Below are positions 8,417 to 16,346 of a stretch of DNA of 47,028 nucleotides, in pieces. The notes below the pieces were generated by a model. That model was not told the DNA's origin and made no database searches. It saw nothing but the letters and a program-made list of their open reading frames with translations. Position numbers and translations under genes: made by a program. Within the stretch, counting starts at the first letter, position 1, and every line of letters begins with the position of its first letter. This DNA comes from Blautia sp. Its GTDB lineage: Bacteria; Bacillota; Clostridia; Lachnospirales; Lachnospiraceae. The stretch spans positions 1 to 47,028 of the forward strand of contig JAFVGK010000108.1 in the NCBI GenBank assembly GCA_017475035.1, in the 5' to 3' direction.

Positions 8417-9511
8417 ATGGCAAGTTTATCCCTGCAGCATATTTGCAAAAAGTATCCGAACGGCTTTGAGGCTGTTAAGGATTTCAACCTTGAAATCGAA
8501 GACAAAGAGTTTATCATCTTCGTAGGTCCGTCCGGCTGCGGAAAGTCCACTACCCTTCGTATGGTTGCCGGTCTGGAAGAGATCTCCAGCGGTACCCTTA
8601 AGATCGGCGACAAGGTCATGAACGATGTCGAGCCGAAGGATCGTGATATCGCGATGGTTTTCCAGAACTATGCTCTGTATCCGCATATGACGGTTTATGA
8701 TAATATGGCATTCGGTCTGAAGCTCCGCAAGGTACCGAAGGCTGAGATCGACAAGGCTGTTCGTGAAGCTGCAAGGATCCTTGACCTTGAGAAGCTCCTT
8801 GATCGTAAGCCGAAGGCTCTTTCCGGTGGTCAGAGACAGCGTGTTGCCATGGGTCGTGCTATCGTCCGTAACCCGAAGGTATTCCTTATGGACGAGCCTC
8901 TGTCCAACCTGGATGCCAAGCTCCGTGTACAGATGCGTATTGAGATCTCCAAGATCCATCAGAGACTGGGCGCTACCATCATCTATGTAACACATGACCA
9001 GACCGAGGCTATGACGCTTGGTACCAGAATCGTTGTTATGAAGGACGGTATCGTGCAGCAGGTCGATACTCCGCAGCATCTGTATGATATGCCTTGCAAC
9101 CTCTTCGTTGCCGGATTCATGGGTTCTCCGCAGATGAACTTCCTGGATGCCAAGATCGAAGACAAGGGCGGCGATCTCGTTGCTAAGATCGGTGAGTATG
9201 AGTGTGTTATCCCCGCTGCCAAGGCTAAGGCTCTGAAAGACGGCGGTTTTGTCGGCAAGACAGTCATTATGGGTATCCGTCCTGAGGATGTCGACGATGC
9301 TAAGGGTGCAGGCAAGATGAACTCCACCGTTAAGGTTTATGAGCTTCTTGGCGCAGAAGTATTCCTGTATTTCGATGTCAACGGCACACAGGTTACCGCT
9401 CGTGTTGAGCCGAATACCACTGCTAAGGCCGGATCCGAGATCAACTTCGACTTCAATATGGAGAAGGCTCATTTCTTCGACAAAGAGACCGAGAAGGTTA
9501 TCACCAACTAA
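8417..9511 (+). CDS. ugpC: Multi-sugar ABC transporter ATP-binding protein (MsmX/UgpC type)
   Basis: A 364-residue ATPase that energises carbohydrate importers at the membrane's inner face. Walker A is GPSGCGKST (about residues 37-45), the signature is LSGGQRQRVAMGRA (about 135-148), and Walker B VFLMDEPLSNLDAKLR follows. The C-terminal about 130 residues form the TOBE/MalK-type regulatory domain. No permease or binding-protein gene is adjacent, as expected for the shared MsmX-type ATPase that serves many sugar importers. The ATG at 8417 has GGAGGAG six bases upstream; the preceding in-frame TTG lies inside that site. Codon use is strongly biased (AAG, GCT, GTT, CGT), unlike its neighbours, which suggests very high expression. 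A strong terminator follows. Confidence 0.93.
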   Translation: MASLSLQHICKKYPNGFEAVKDFNLEIEDKEFIIFVGPSGCGKSTTLRMVAGLEEISSGTLKIGDKVMNDVEPKDRDIAMVFQNYALYPHMTVYDNMAFGLKLRKVPKAEIDKAVREAARILDLEKLLDRKPKALSGGQRQRVAMGRAIVRNPKVFLMDEPLSNLDAKLRVQMRIEISKIHQRLGATIIYVTHDQTEAMTLGTRIVVMKDGIVQQVDTPQHLYDMPCNLFVAGFMGSPQMNFLDAKIEDKGGDLVAKIGEYECVIPAAKAKALKDGGFVGKTVIMGIRPEDVDDAKGAGKMNSTVKVYELLGAEVFLYFDVNGTQVTARVEPNTTAKAGSEINFDFNMEKAHFFDKETEKVITN

Positions 9512-9541
9512 TCATAACCGAGATTTATTGTGTAACAAACG

Positions 9542-9575
9542 CATCCCCCGAAGAGTCTCTTCGGGGGATGTTTTT
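9542..9575 (+). terminator. Terminator of msmX
   Basis: CATCCCCCGAAGA-GTC-TCTTCGGGGGATG is a perfect 13-bp stem followed by TTTTT. Confidence 0.95.
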
Positions 9576-9627
9576 CTGTTCGGGAAGTATCTGCCCGTAT
9601 AAAGTGTAAGAAAGGAGCGACATTCCT

Positions 9628-10722
9628 ATGAAACTGATGCAGTTGCTGAAAAGCTGCCTGGATGAATGGACCAGAATAACCGGTATCGCCTTTGCTTTGG
9701 TCTATACTGACGGAGGTTTGTATCTGGCTACGACGGAAAATGAAACTCTCCCATCCGCCAGCCTGATCCTGGATTTTGTGCAGGATGAAGCCTTATGCCG
9801 TTCTTTCGGAAAGGGAGCGTTCTACAAGGTTTTCGAGAACGGCCGCATCCGTTTCGTTCTGATCTGTTACGGGCAGCTTTCTTCGCTTCCTACTCTCGGG
9901 GAACTTGCTGTGTGTCAGGTAGAAAGTCTCCTCAGCGCCGGAACCCAAAAACCGGAAAAAACCACCTTCATTCAGAGCCTTCTGTTAAATACCTGCCCAA
10001 AAGCAGATGCTTACAACCTTGCAAGACAGCTCCGTATTGATGTTTCTGTACCCCGGGTCGTCTTTTTGATCCAGACCAGACAACAGGAAAGCGGAAACGC
10101 TCTTACTACGTTAAAAAACATCTTTGCAGGCAGAAGTAAAGATACCATTACGACATCCGCGGAAGCAGGCTCCATCCTCCTGGTAAGAGAACTGTCTCAG
10201 GACGATAGCTATGACAGTATAGAAGGCATTGCACATATGATTGTAGACATGCTTGGTTCTGAAGCAATGACTTCAGCCTGGGTATCGTACAGCAGTCTCA
10301 TTACAGAACTATGTGATCTGCCAAAAGCCTATCAGGAAGCCAGGACAGCCATGGAGGTCGGCCGGATTTTCATGCAGGATAAAAGCACCTTTGGTTATCG
10401 TAAGCTCGGAATCGGACGGTTAATTTATCAACTGCCTTTGGAAATCTGTGATCTTTTTGTCAATGAAGTATTTGATCCCGGCACTCTTGAGGAGCTGGAT
10501 GAAGAAACCTTATCCACAATCCGGATTTTATTTGAGAATAATCTGAACCTCTCCGAGACCTCCCGACAGCTTTACGTTCACCGAAACACTTTGGTTTATC
10601 GTTTTGAAAAGCTGCAAAAAAGGCTCGGACTTGATGTCCGAACCTTTGAGGATGCCCTTACGTTTAAGCTCGCTATGATGGTCGTCGATTTCGTAAAATC
10701 GCAAAGTAACAGGAATTCATGA
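9628..10722 (+). CDS. CdaR/PucR-type transcriptional regulator
   Basis: A 364-residue cytoplasmic regulator ending in a PucR C-terminal helix-turn-helix (HTH_30). ETSRQLYVHRNTLVYRFEKL near residues 310-329 is the recognition segment and LTFKLAMMVV closes the domain. The middle region resembles the GGDEF-like fold of the CdaR family. The N-terminal 100 residues are an unassigned sensory domain. It lies 116 bases after the strongly expressed msmX but beyond its terminator, so it is probably transcribed separately. Its position suggests control of carbohydrate uptake or use; the effector is unknown. AAAGGAG sits 10 bases before the ATG. A strong terminator follows it. Confidence 0.8.
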   Translation: MKLMQLLKSCLDEWTRITGIAFALVYTDGGLYLATTENETLPSASLILDFVQDEALCRSFGKGAFYKVFENGRIRFVLICYGQLSSLPTLGELAVCQVESLLSAGTQKPEKTTFIQSLLLNTCPKADAYNLARQLRIDVSVPRVVFLIQTRQQESGNALTTLKNIFAGRSKDTITTSAEAGSILLVRELSQDDSYDSIEGIAHMIVDMLGSEAMTSAWVSYSSLITELCDLPKAYQEARTAMEVGRIFMQDKSTFGYRKLGIGRLIYQLPLEICDLFVNEVFDPGTLEELDEETLSTIRILFENNLNLSETSRQLYVHRNTLVYRFEKLQKRLGLDVRTFEDALTFKLAMMVVDFVKSQSNRNS

Positions 10723-10748
10723 AACTGCAGCAAAATCAGTCTGCTCTC

Positions 10749-10796
10749 CCTCGCGTCAGCATCAGCTTACGCTTGCTGACGCGAGGCTCTTTTTTC
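10749..10796 (+). terminator. Terminator of the CdaR/PucR-type gene
   Basis: Arms CCTCGCGTCAGC and GCTGACGCGAGG form a perfect 12-bp stem, followed by CTCTTTTTT. It lies between convergent genes. Confidence 0.93.
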
Positions 10797-10870
10797 CGGT
10801 AATACAAGCACAAACCGCTCTGCCTCAGATCTTTAAAAATCATAGATCATCAACATCAGGCTATGCTTTA

Positions 10871-11854
10871 TTACTGGCTTACATAATCCCAACGGTCTGT
10901 ATCTTCCAGGCCTTCATATCCATATTCGCCTGAGGAATCCCCGTCATCATAGGGTATAAACACCCCATTTTCATCAAAATAGCCATTCTCTTCTTCATAT
11001 TGGATAAAATTCCCGTTTTCGTCATAATATCCATCGTAGTAGACAAACTCGCCGTTTTCGTCGATATATCCATACTCATTATCATAATAATAGACTTCCC
11101 AGTCTTCATCGTCTTCGTCGTCCCAGGAGTCCTCGTCGTCTTCCTCATCTTCGTCTTCGGATTCCTCATCCTCTTCATCCCAGGAATCTTCCTCATCCTC
11201 GGAGTCGGAATCCTCTTCTGACCGGCTGCTTCTCCTTCGATCTGATCCGCTCTGGTTTCCGCCATTGTCTGAGGAATCCGATGACGGATCTGCGGAAGCG
11301 GCCGTCAGTTCCGTGAGATGCAGATAACCATCAGAAGGATCATAGGTAATGGCTCCTTCCGAAGTATCAGCCAGACGGACATAGTAAATCACATCTGTAT
11401 AACCGTCTTCACACCGGACCAGAATATCGTAATACCCTTCACTGTCTTCAGGGATCGCCGGATAAAAGAGCTTGATCTTTTCACCCTCCCGAATCGATGA
11501 TTCACCTGGGATAAGATTTCTGCCCCATTCCTCCGAGTAAGCCTCCGCCAGATATAACTCACGAATCCTCATTCCCGACTGATTCGTCAGCAGAACAGAA
11601 CCGGCAGCAGTCGATTTGCTGCCAATGATGCGAGGCCGGTCAGACCGGGCAGGTATAGGCGTCGGCGTTGCAGGAGGCGCCGCCTCTAAAGGTACCGGTT
11701 CCGGAGTCGGACTTGGCGTCAGGCTCGCAGTAGGAACGGGCGTTGCCGTATCCTCCGGAATAAGCGGCATCGGCCGCAGTGCGCATCCGCTTAAAGCCAG
11801 ACACAATAGCGCGGCTGCTCCCAGCGCTGCTGTTTTTATTACTATCCCCTTCAT
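10871..11854 (-). CDS. Acidic lipoprotein with DENG tandem repeats
   Basis: A 327-residue predicted lipoprotein. The signal peptide ends in the lipobox LSGC (Cys24). A proline/threonine-rich linker spans about 35-70. A small beta-rich domain spans about 75-180 (GSVLLTNQSGMRIRELYLAE at its start). A Ser/Arg patch spans about 190-212. An almost purely Asp/Glu/Ser tract with Trp spans about 213-253. Three 16-residue repeats of the form GY-x-DENG-x-F-x-x-Y lie at about 260-305, followed by an acidic tail. The family is not one I can name. The acidic part could bind calcium or other cations outside the cell. It lies 57 bases after uppP on the same strand and is probably co-transcribed with it. RBS GGGGAGAAG precedes the ATG. 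Confidence 0.75.
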   Translation of the reverse strand: MKGIVIKTAALGAAALLCLALSGCALRPMPLIPEDTATPVPTASLTPSPTPEPVPLEAAPPATPTPIPARSDRPRIIGSKSTAAGSVLLTNQSGMRIRELYLAEAYSEEWGRNLIPGESSIREGEKIKLFYPAIPEDSEGYYDILVRCEDGYTDVIYYVRLADTSEGAITYDPSDGYLHLTELTAASADPSSDSSDNGGNQSGSDRRRSSRSEEDSDSEDEEDSWDEEDEESEDEDEEDDEDSWDDEDDEDWEVYYYDNEYGYIDENGEFVYYDGYYDENGNFIQYEEENGYFDENGVFIPYDDGDSSGEYGYEGLEDTDRWDYVSQ

Positions 11855-11910
11855 TTTATATTGCCTCTTCTCCCCTTACAGGCACTATTGTTTTTGCGTC
11901 TGATCAAAAA

Positions 11911-12813
11911 TCAGAACAGAAAAGTCTTGATCAGGAAATACACCAATACGATTCCACCTAAAGCAATCCGATAGATACCAAAAATCTTAAAGTCATGTCT
12001 CTTAATGTAATTCAGGAAGATCCGTATCACAAACATAGATACAGCAAAAGCAACAACCATTCCGATAATCAGAAGCGCTGCTTCCCATGCCGTAAAAGCC
12101 AGTCCATATTTTACAAGCTTTAACAGGCTCGCGCCGAACATGACCGGAATCGCAAGGAAAAATGTAAATTCACAGGCAACCGACCGTGAAGTTCCAAGCA
12201 GAAGACCTCCGATAATCGTAGCCCCGGACCGGGAAGTACCGGGAATCAATGCCAGAACCTGAAATAAGCCGATCAGTAATGCGGTTTTGAAAGAAAGATA
12301 TCTCAGTTTCCGGATCTTTGGCTTTTTGCCCTGCAGAAAGTTTTCAACCACAATAAAAGCAATGCCATATACAATCAGCGCAATCCCGATCACAACAAAG
12401 TTGTTTAAATGCTCTTCGATCCAGTCATCGAAAGGCAAAGCAATGATAATCGTCGGAAGACAGGCCAGCAGGATTTTAAACCAGAGCATCCATTTCTCCT
12501 GATCACAAAAACGCAGGATAAAAGTAAGCAGAGTCCTCTTCACCGGAGATTCCTTTTCCAGCTGATTTTTTTCCACAGAAGAAAGCGGTCTGATATAGAA
12601 CGGCCACAGCTTTGACCAGAATAGTACAACCACGGCCATGATAGCGCCTAACTGTATCACTACCAGGAATATCTCAAAAAACTCCTCCCTTACCTTCAGA
12701 TGGATAAATTCATTCAGCAAGAGCATATGCCCTGTACTGCTGACCGGAAGCCACTCTGTAATGCCCTCGACAATGCCGAGCAGAATGACCTTTATGATCT
12801 CCAGGAACCCCAT
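11911..12813 (-). CDS. uppP: Undecaprenyl-diphosphatase
   Basis: A 300-residue polytopic membrane enzyme (BacA/UppP family) that removes a phosphate from undecaprenyl diphosphate. It recycles the lipid carrier for peptidoglycan and other surface polymers and gives bacitracin tolerance. EGITEWLPVSSTGHMLL (about residues 16-32) is the first catalytic motif, with its two glutamates, serines and histidine. PGTSRSGATIIGG (about 190-202) is the second, with the catalytic arginine. Family length is about 270-300. RBS AGGAGGAG lies eight bases upstream and is the edge of a partial family-1 repeat. The acidic lipoprotein follows downstream. Confidence 0.95.
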   Translation of the reverse strand: MGFLEIIKVILLGIVEGITEWLPVSSTGHMLLLNEFIHLKVREEFFEIFLVVIQLGAIMAVVVLFWSKLWPFYIRPLSSVEKNQLEKESPVKRTLLTFILRFCDQEKWMLWFKILLACLPTIIIALPFDDWIEEHLNNFVVIGIALIVYGIAFIVVENFLQGKKPKIRKLRYLSFKTALLIGLFQVLALIPGTSRSGATIIGGLLLGTSRSVACEFTFFLAIPVMFGASLLKLVKYGLAFTAWEAALLIIGMVVAFAVSMFVIRIFLNYIKRHDFKIFGIYRIALGGIVLVYFLIKTFLF

Positions 12814-12817
12814 TGCT

Positions 12818-12882
12818 TCTCCTCCTATAACGCAGTTTTAAACGTTAGCCCAATGTTTTCGGATGACGATTGTACTGCTATG
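12818..12882 (-). repeat. SD-flanked repeat, family 1, truncated copy upstream of uppP
   Basis: In uppP orientation, a TCATCCGAAAACATTGGGC core is followed by AACGTTTAAAACTGCGTTAT and the AGGAGGAG ribosome binding site. The hairpin half is lost or unrecognisable. The rest of 12814-13123 shows no gene or convincing promoter. Confidence 0.7.
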
Positions 12883-13123
12883 AATTTTATCATAGGAAAC
12901 CATCATTTTCAATGGCACATATTATTTTTCCTGTTTTTATCTTTTCCCTATACCCAAACAAAAAGGATTGTGCTATCATATATTCCGTGATCTATCCATA
13001 ATTTATGATGCGGTCACATATCCTAAAGCAATCATCTGGTACCGGCGTGTCTTCTTTTACGCGTTTTCCTTTCTGAAAGCCGGTACAAAAAATATCATAT
13101 TTGTGGAAAGGAGATTTTTGATC

Positions 13124-13606
13124 ATGGTAAAAAAGCGAACCACGAACAGCGGTGACCGATGGTCGGACTTTTCAAAATCCATGTCCAGGACCCTGGATAA
13201 CATCAAAGATGGCGTGAGTACGATCTATGAAACGCAGCGGTTTAAATCAAAAATAAGCAATCATCATCGTCAGATCGAAAAGCTGAAGACAGATATCGGT
13301 ACCTTGATCCTCACCCGATTTGAAGAGGGTGAGGTTTATGAAGGGGAGCTGCAGCGGCTGTGTGAAGAGATTAAAAAACATCAGCTTCTTATCTCCCGGC
13401 TTGAAGAGGAGAACGCAAATTTCCGCGGAAAAAAAATCTGTCCCTCCTGCCGTAAGGAGATTCCTCTCGACGCCGCTTTTTGCCCCGCATGTGGTACCCA
13501 CTATCCTATGAAATCCGAAGAAGGCGAGGGCATGCATATTGTTTCAGAGGATGCTTTTGAACCGGATTATATGGGAGATATGGAAGCTTCCGATGGGGAT
13601 GAGTAA
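13124..13606 (+). CDS. Zinc-ribbon protein with coiled-coil region
   Basis: A 160-residue soluble protein. About residues 35-95 are helical and charged, likely a coiled coil (KSKISNHHRQIEKLKTDIG). A zinc ribbon CPSCRKEIPLDAAFCPACG lies at about 109-127, with an acidic C-terminal tail. It resembles small cytoplasmic zinc-ribbon proteins common in Clostridia that have no known function. The ATG at 13124 has GGAAAGGAG 10 bases upstream; a TTG two codons earlier is possible. It stands alone, with its own terminator. Confidence 0.7.
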   Translation: MVKKRTTNSGDRWSDFSKSMSRTLDNIKDGVSTIYETQRFKSKISNHHRQIEKLKTDIGTLILTRFEEGEVYEGELQRLCEEIKKHQLLISRLEEENANFRGKKICPSCRKEIPLDAAFCPACGTHYPMKSEEGEGMHIVSEDAFEPDYMGDMEASDGDE

Positions 13607-13703
13607 AACAGAGCGACAGGCAGGCGCAGTCCCGGCAGCCAGATCACAGCGCCAGTAATGATTTTATGGTTTTATATAAACAAATGCAGACACCAGTCCG
13701 GGC

Positions 13704-13750
13704 AGAAAGAAAAGAGGCAAAGATTCTTCATCTCTGCCTCTTTTCTTTCT
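13704..13750. terminator. Bidirectional terminator
   Basis: AGAAAGAAAAGAGGCA and its exact complement form a 16-bp stem with a 15-base loop. It has A- and T-rich flanks on both sides. It would end the zinc-ribbon transcript on plus and the tRNA-Leu transcript on minus. Confidence 0.85.
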
Positions 13751-13801
13751 CATTCTTTTTTCCCTCAGTTTCCGTCAAACGGATTCCGGGCAATAAAAAA
13801 A

Positions 13802-13885
13802 TGCAGGAGATGGGACTTGAACCCACACGATCTTGCGACCACAGGCACCTGAAGCCTGCGCGTCTGCCAATTCCGCCACTCCTGC
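13802..13885 (-). tRNA. tRNA-Leu (anticodon CAG)
   Basis: 84 nt class II tRNA: acceptor GCAGGAG/CTCCTGC with discriminator A, anticodon loop TTCAGGT in a CAGGC/GCCTG stem, a long variable arm, and the TGGGTTCAAGTCCCA T-arm. The CCA end is not encoded. Confidence 0.96.
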
Positions 13886-13918
13886 ATTTCAGCTCGCCGC
13901 TCTCGCGACTGCTTGTAT

Positions 13919-13947
13919 AGAATACCTCATTCTTTTTCTATTGTCAA
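13919..13947 (-). promoter_or_regulatory. Promoter of tRNA-Leu
   Basis: On the minus strand, TTGACA (complement of 13942-13947) and TATTCT (complement of 13919-13924) are 17 bases apart and about 35 bases before the tRNA. Confidence 0.75.
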
Positions 13948-14190
13948 TAGTTTTTTTAATTTTTTTTCGAATCTGAAAACCGGTATCGGTCACTTCACTA
14001 CGACGGCTGACAACAACGCAGCCCGGCTCACAGCCCCTGACGGCCGACAGACCGGTGTCACAATAAACAGTTCCTCAGAAAAAATGTTATTTTCCGGCGG
14101 AGCGGATGTGACATCGATCCGGCAGCCAGCGCAGGCTCTGAAGCCGGGCTTCAGGTTTCACTCAATTATCATTCTTTTTATGCCGCTGCA

Positions 14191-14258
14191 TTGATATCAT
14201 TTTTTACGGGCATTGTCTGCTGCTTTGATATCATTTCAGCCGGGCATTGTCTGCATCG
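14191..14258. repeat. 34-bp tandem duplication at the end of rnfB
   Basis: TTGATATCATTT and CGGGCATTGTCTGC recur with a period of 34 bases (14191-14224 and 14225-14258). The second unit includes the rnfB stop codon, so the last codons of rnfB have been copied downstream. The stretch 13950-14190 shows no gene; a CTGAAGC-CCG-GCTTCAG stem near 14143-14160 lacks a T-run. Confidence 0.7.
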
Positions 14259-15051
14259 TTATAATCTTAGCCGGGCATTTCTCCGCGCATTTGCCGCAGC
14301 CAATACATTTCTCATAATCAATATGGGCAATGTTATTGGTGACGGTAATCGCTCCGTTCTCGCACTGCTTGACGCAGAGGCTGCAGGCACGGCAGCCTGC
14401 GTCGCACTGTGTCTTCAGGACCGGGAAGCGCTCCGTATTGGAGCACTGCACCGTATACTGCGCTTTCATCGGGATGATCTCGATCAGATGCTGCGGACAT
14501 GCCGCCGCGCACTTGCCGCAGGCAACACATTTTGTACGATCCACCTTTGCGATGCCGTCCACGATGTGAATCGCATCAAACTGGCAGGCCGCCACGCAGG
14601 TGCCATAGCCAAAACAGCCCTGCGCACAGGCTTTATCGCCTCTGCCCGGTGTAGCCGCCACTGCTTCGCAGGTCTTGATGCCGACATAGGTGCCCTTTTT
14701 CTTTGCCTTGTCGCAGGTTCCCGCGCACTTGACAAAGGCAACCATCTTTTCTGCCTCACCGTCAGCGCCGACGCCCATAATCTCGGAAATCTTATCTGCT
14801 ACAGCCGATCCGCCAACCGGGCAGGCATTGACCGGCGCCTCACCTCTGGCAATAGCCCCGGCAACCGCGTCACAGCCGGCATAACCGCAGGCACCGCAGT
14901 TATTTCCGGGAAGGCAGGCACGGACATCAATTTCCCTCTGGTCAACCTCGACCTTAAATTTCTCTCCGGCAAAAACCAGCAAAATACCAATCACCAGGCC
15001 GATCACTGCCAGAAGGACAATCGTAAGAATTATCATCATACCACTATTCAT
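14236..15051 (-). CDS. rnfB: Rnf complex subunit B (ferredoxin-binding iron-sulfur protein)
   Basis: A 271-residue subunit of the ion-pumping ferredoxin:NAD+ oxidoreductase. An N-terminal membrane helix (about residues 5-28) anchors it. A four-cysteine cluster domain follows (CLPGNNCGACGYAGC, about 46-60, with a further Cys near 77). Later come CAGTC and CAQGCFGYGTCVAACQF. Then two ferredoxin-type 4Fe-4S repeats: CVACGKCAAACP, and CIGCGKCAEKCP near the C-terminus. It takes electrons from reduced ferredoxin and passes them to the membrane flavin subunits. It is the last gene of the rnf operon, 15 bases after rnfA. Confidence 0.96.
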   Translation of the reverse strand: MNSGMMIILTIVLLAVIGLVIGILLVFAGEKFKVEVDQREIDVRACLPGNNCGACGYAGCDAVAGAIARGEAPVNACPVGGSAVADKISEIMGVGADGEAEKMVAFVKCAGTCDKAKKKGTYVGIKTCEAVAATPGRGDKACAQGCFGYGTCVAACQFDAIHIVDGIAKVDRTKCVACGKCAAACPQHLIEIIPMKAQYTVQCSNTERFPVLKTQCDAGCRACSLCVKQCENGAITVTNNIAHIDYEKCIGCGKCAEKCPAKIITMQTMPG

Positions 15052-15066
15052 CCTGCCTGGCCTCCT

Positions 15067-15642
15067 TTATCCAAGACTACCGAATCCGTAGAAAGCTATT
15101 CCCATCAGCGCCGCACAGAACAATACGATCGGAGCTCCTTTCAGAGGTCCGGGAATATCGCTCGTCTCAATGCGCTCACGGATTGTCGCGAGAAGCACGA
15201 TCGCGATCGTGTAACCAAGAGCCGTACCTAAACCGGCAGCAACACTCTGAATGAAATTATAGCCGTCTGTTACATTGTTTAATGCCACGCCAAGCACGGC
15301 ACAGTTCGTCGTGATCAGAGGCAGGAAAATGCCAAGTGCCTGGTAGACGCCCGGAGAGGTTTTCTTTAAGAACATCTCTACGATCTGGACAAGGGCGGCA
15401 ATAACCAGGATGAAAACGATGGTCTGCAGATATTCGAGTCCCAGGGGATCCAGAATATAGGTGTACAGAAGGTTTGCAACCGCAGATGCGATGGTTAATA
15501 CGAATATGACTGCGCCGCCAAGGCTGGCTGATGTTTTGATCTTATTGGAAACGCCAAGGAAGGAGCAGATACCAAGGAACTGGCTCAGGACAACATTGTT
15601 GATCAATGCGCCTGTCATAATGATAACAATCAATTCTGTCAT
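15067..15642 (-). CDS. rnfA: Rnf complex subunit A
   Basis: A 191-residue integral membrane subunit with six predicted helices, paired with RnfE around the membrane iron-sulfur site. The conserved cysteines are in FLGICSFLGVS (about residues 25-35) and LITTNCAVLGVAL (about 107-120). Its ATG overlaps the rnfE stop by four bases (ATGA), which implies translational coupling. Length and sequence are typical. Confidence 0.96.
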   Translation of the reverse strand: MTELIVIIMTGALINNVVLSQFLGICSFLGVSNKIKTSASLGGAVIFVLTIASAVANLLYTYILDPLGLEYLQTIVFILVIAALVQIVEMFLKKTSPGVYQALGIFLPLITTNCAVLGVALNNVTDGYNFIQSVAAGLGTALGYTIAIVLLATIRERIETSDIPGPLKGAPIVLFCAALMGIAFYGFGSLG

Positions 15643-16331
15643 TTCGCAGCGGCCTCCTTTCCCTGTTCAGGTTTAGCCTGCGTATTTAACGCACAGGTCG
15701 CGCAGCAGCCGTCACAGCCTTCAACCTTCTCATTGGCTTTGGTTGTCAGGTTGGCGGCGTTCATCACCAGGATAATCAGCCCCAGAACCAGGAACGCTCC
15801 CGGAGCCTTGACCAGCAGGCCGATAGGCTGATAGAAGGATGGCATGACCTGATGACCCATGATCGTTCCCGCGCCAAACAGCTCGCGGAACAGTGCCAGA
15901 AGGAAAAGACCCACGGTAAAACCAAGGCCCATACCGATGCCGTCAAAAACGGAAGCAAGCGGAGGATTCTTTGACGCATATGCTTCCGCACGGCCAAGGA
16001 TAATACAGTTTACGACGATCAACGGAATGTAGACGCCCAAAGCTGCATTGATTTCTACAAAGTAAGCCTTCATTACCAGCTCTACGATCGTAACGAAGGA
16101 AGCAACAATAACGATATACGCCGGAAGGCGGACATCATCAGGAATCACCTTTCTCAAAAGAGAAATCACAAGGTTGGAAATAACCAAAACCGCAATTGTG
16201 GAAACTCCCATACCGATGGCGTTCGTCACGGAGGTCGTAACAGCAAGCGTAGGACACATACCCAGCATCAGGACGAAGGTAGGGTTCTCCTTAACCACGC
16301 CATTATAAATGCGTTCCATATTTGTGTTCAT
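15639..16331 (-). CDS. rnfE: Rnf complex subunit E
   Basis: A 230-residue membrane subunit homologous to RnfA. The cysteine motifs are LMLGMCPTLAVT (about residues 22-33) and IVVNCIILGRAEA (about 105-117). After the last membrane helix there is an unusual soluble tail with clustered cysteines, EGCDGCCATCALN (about 205-217). Similar tails occur in some clostridial RnfE proteins; their role is unknown. RBS AAGGAGGGGAG precedes the ATG. It sits between rnfD/G and rnfA. Confidence 0.95.
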   Translation of the reverse strand: MNTNMERIYNGVVKENPTFVLMLGMCPTLAVTTSVTNAIGMGVSTIAVLVISNLVISLLRKVIPDDVRLPAYIVIVASFVTIVELVMKAYFVEINAALGVYIPLIVVNCIILGRAEAYASKNPPLASVFDGIGMGLGFTVGLFLLALFRELFGAGTIMGHQVMPSFYQPIGLLVKAPGAFLVLGLIILVMNAANLTTKANEKVEGCDGCCATCALNTQAKPEQGKEAAAK

Positions 16332-16346
16332 GAACTTCTCCCCTCC

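Noticed and set aside
14191-15231. Plus-strand frame of 346 codons
   Set aside because: Antisense to rnfB and rnfA; no ribosome site and no recognisable motif.
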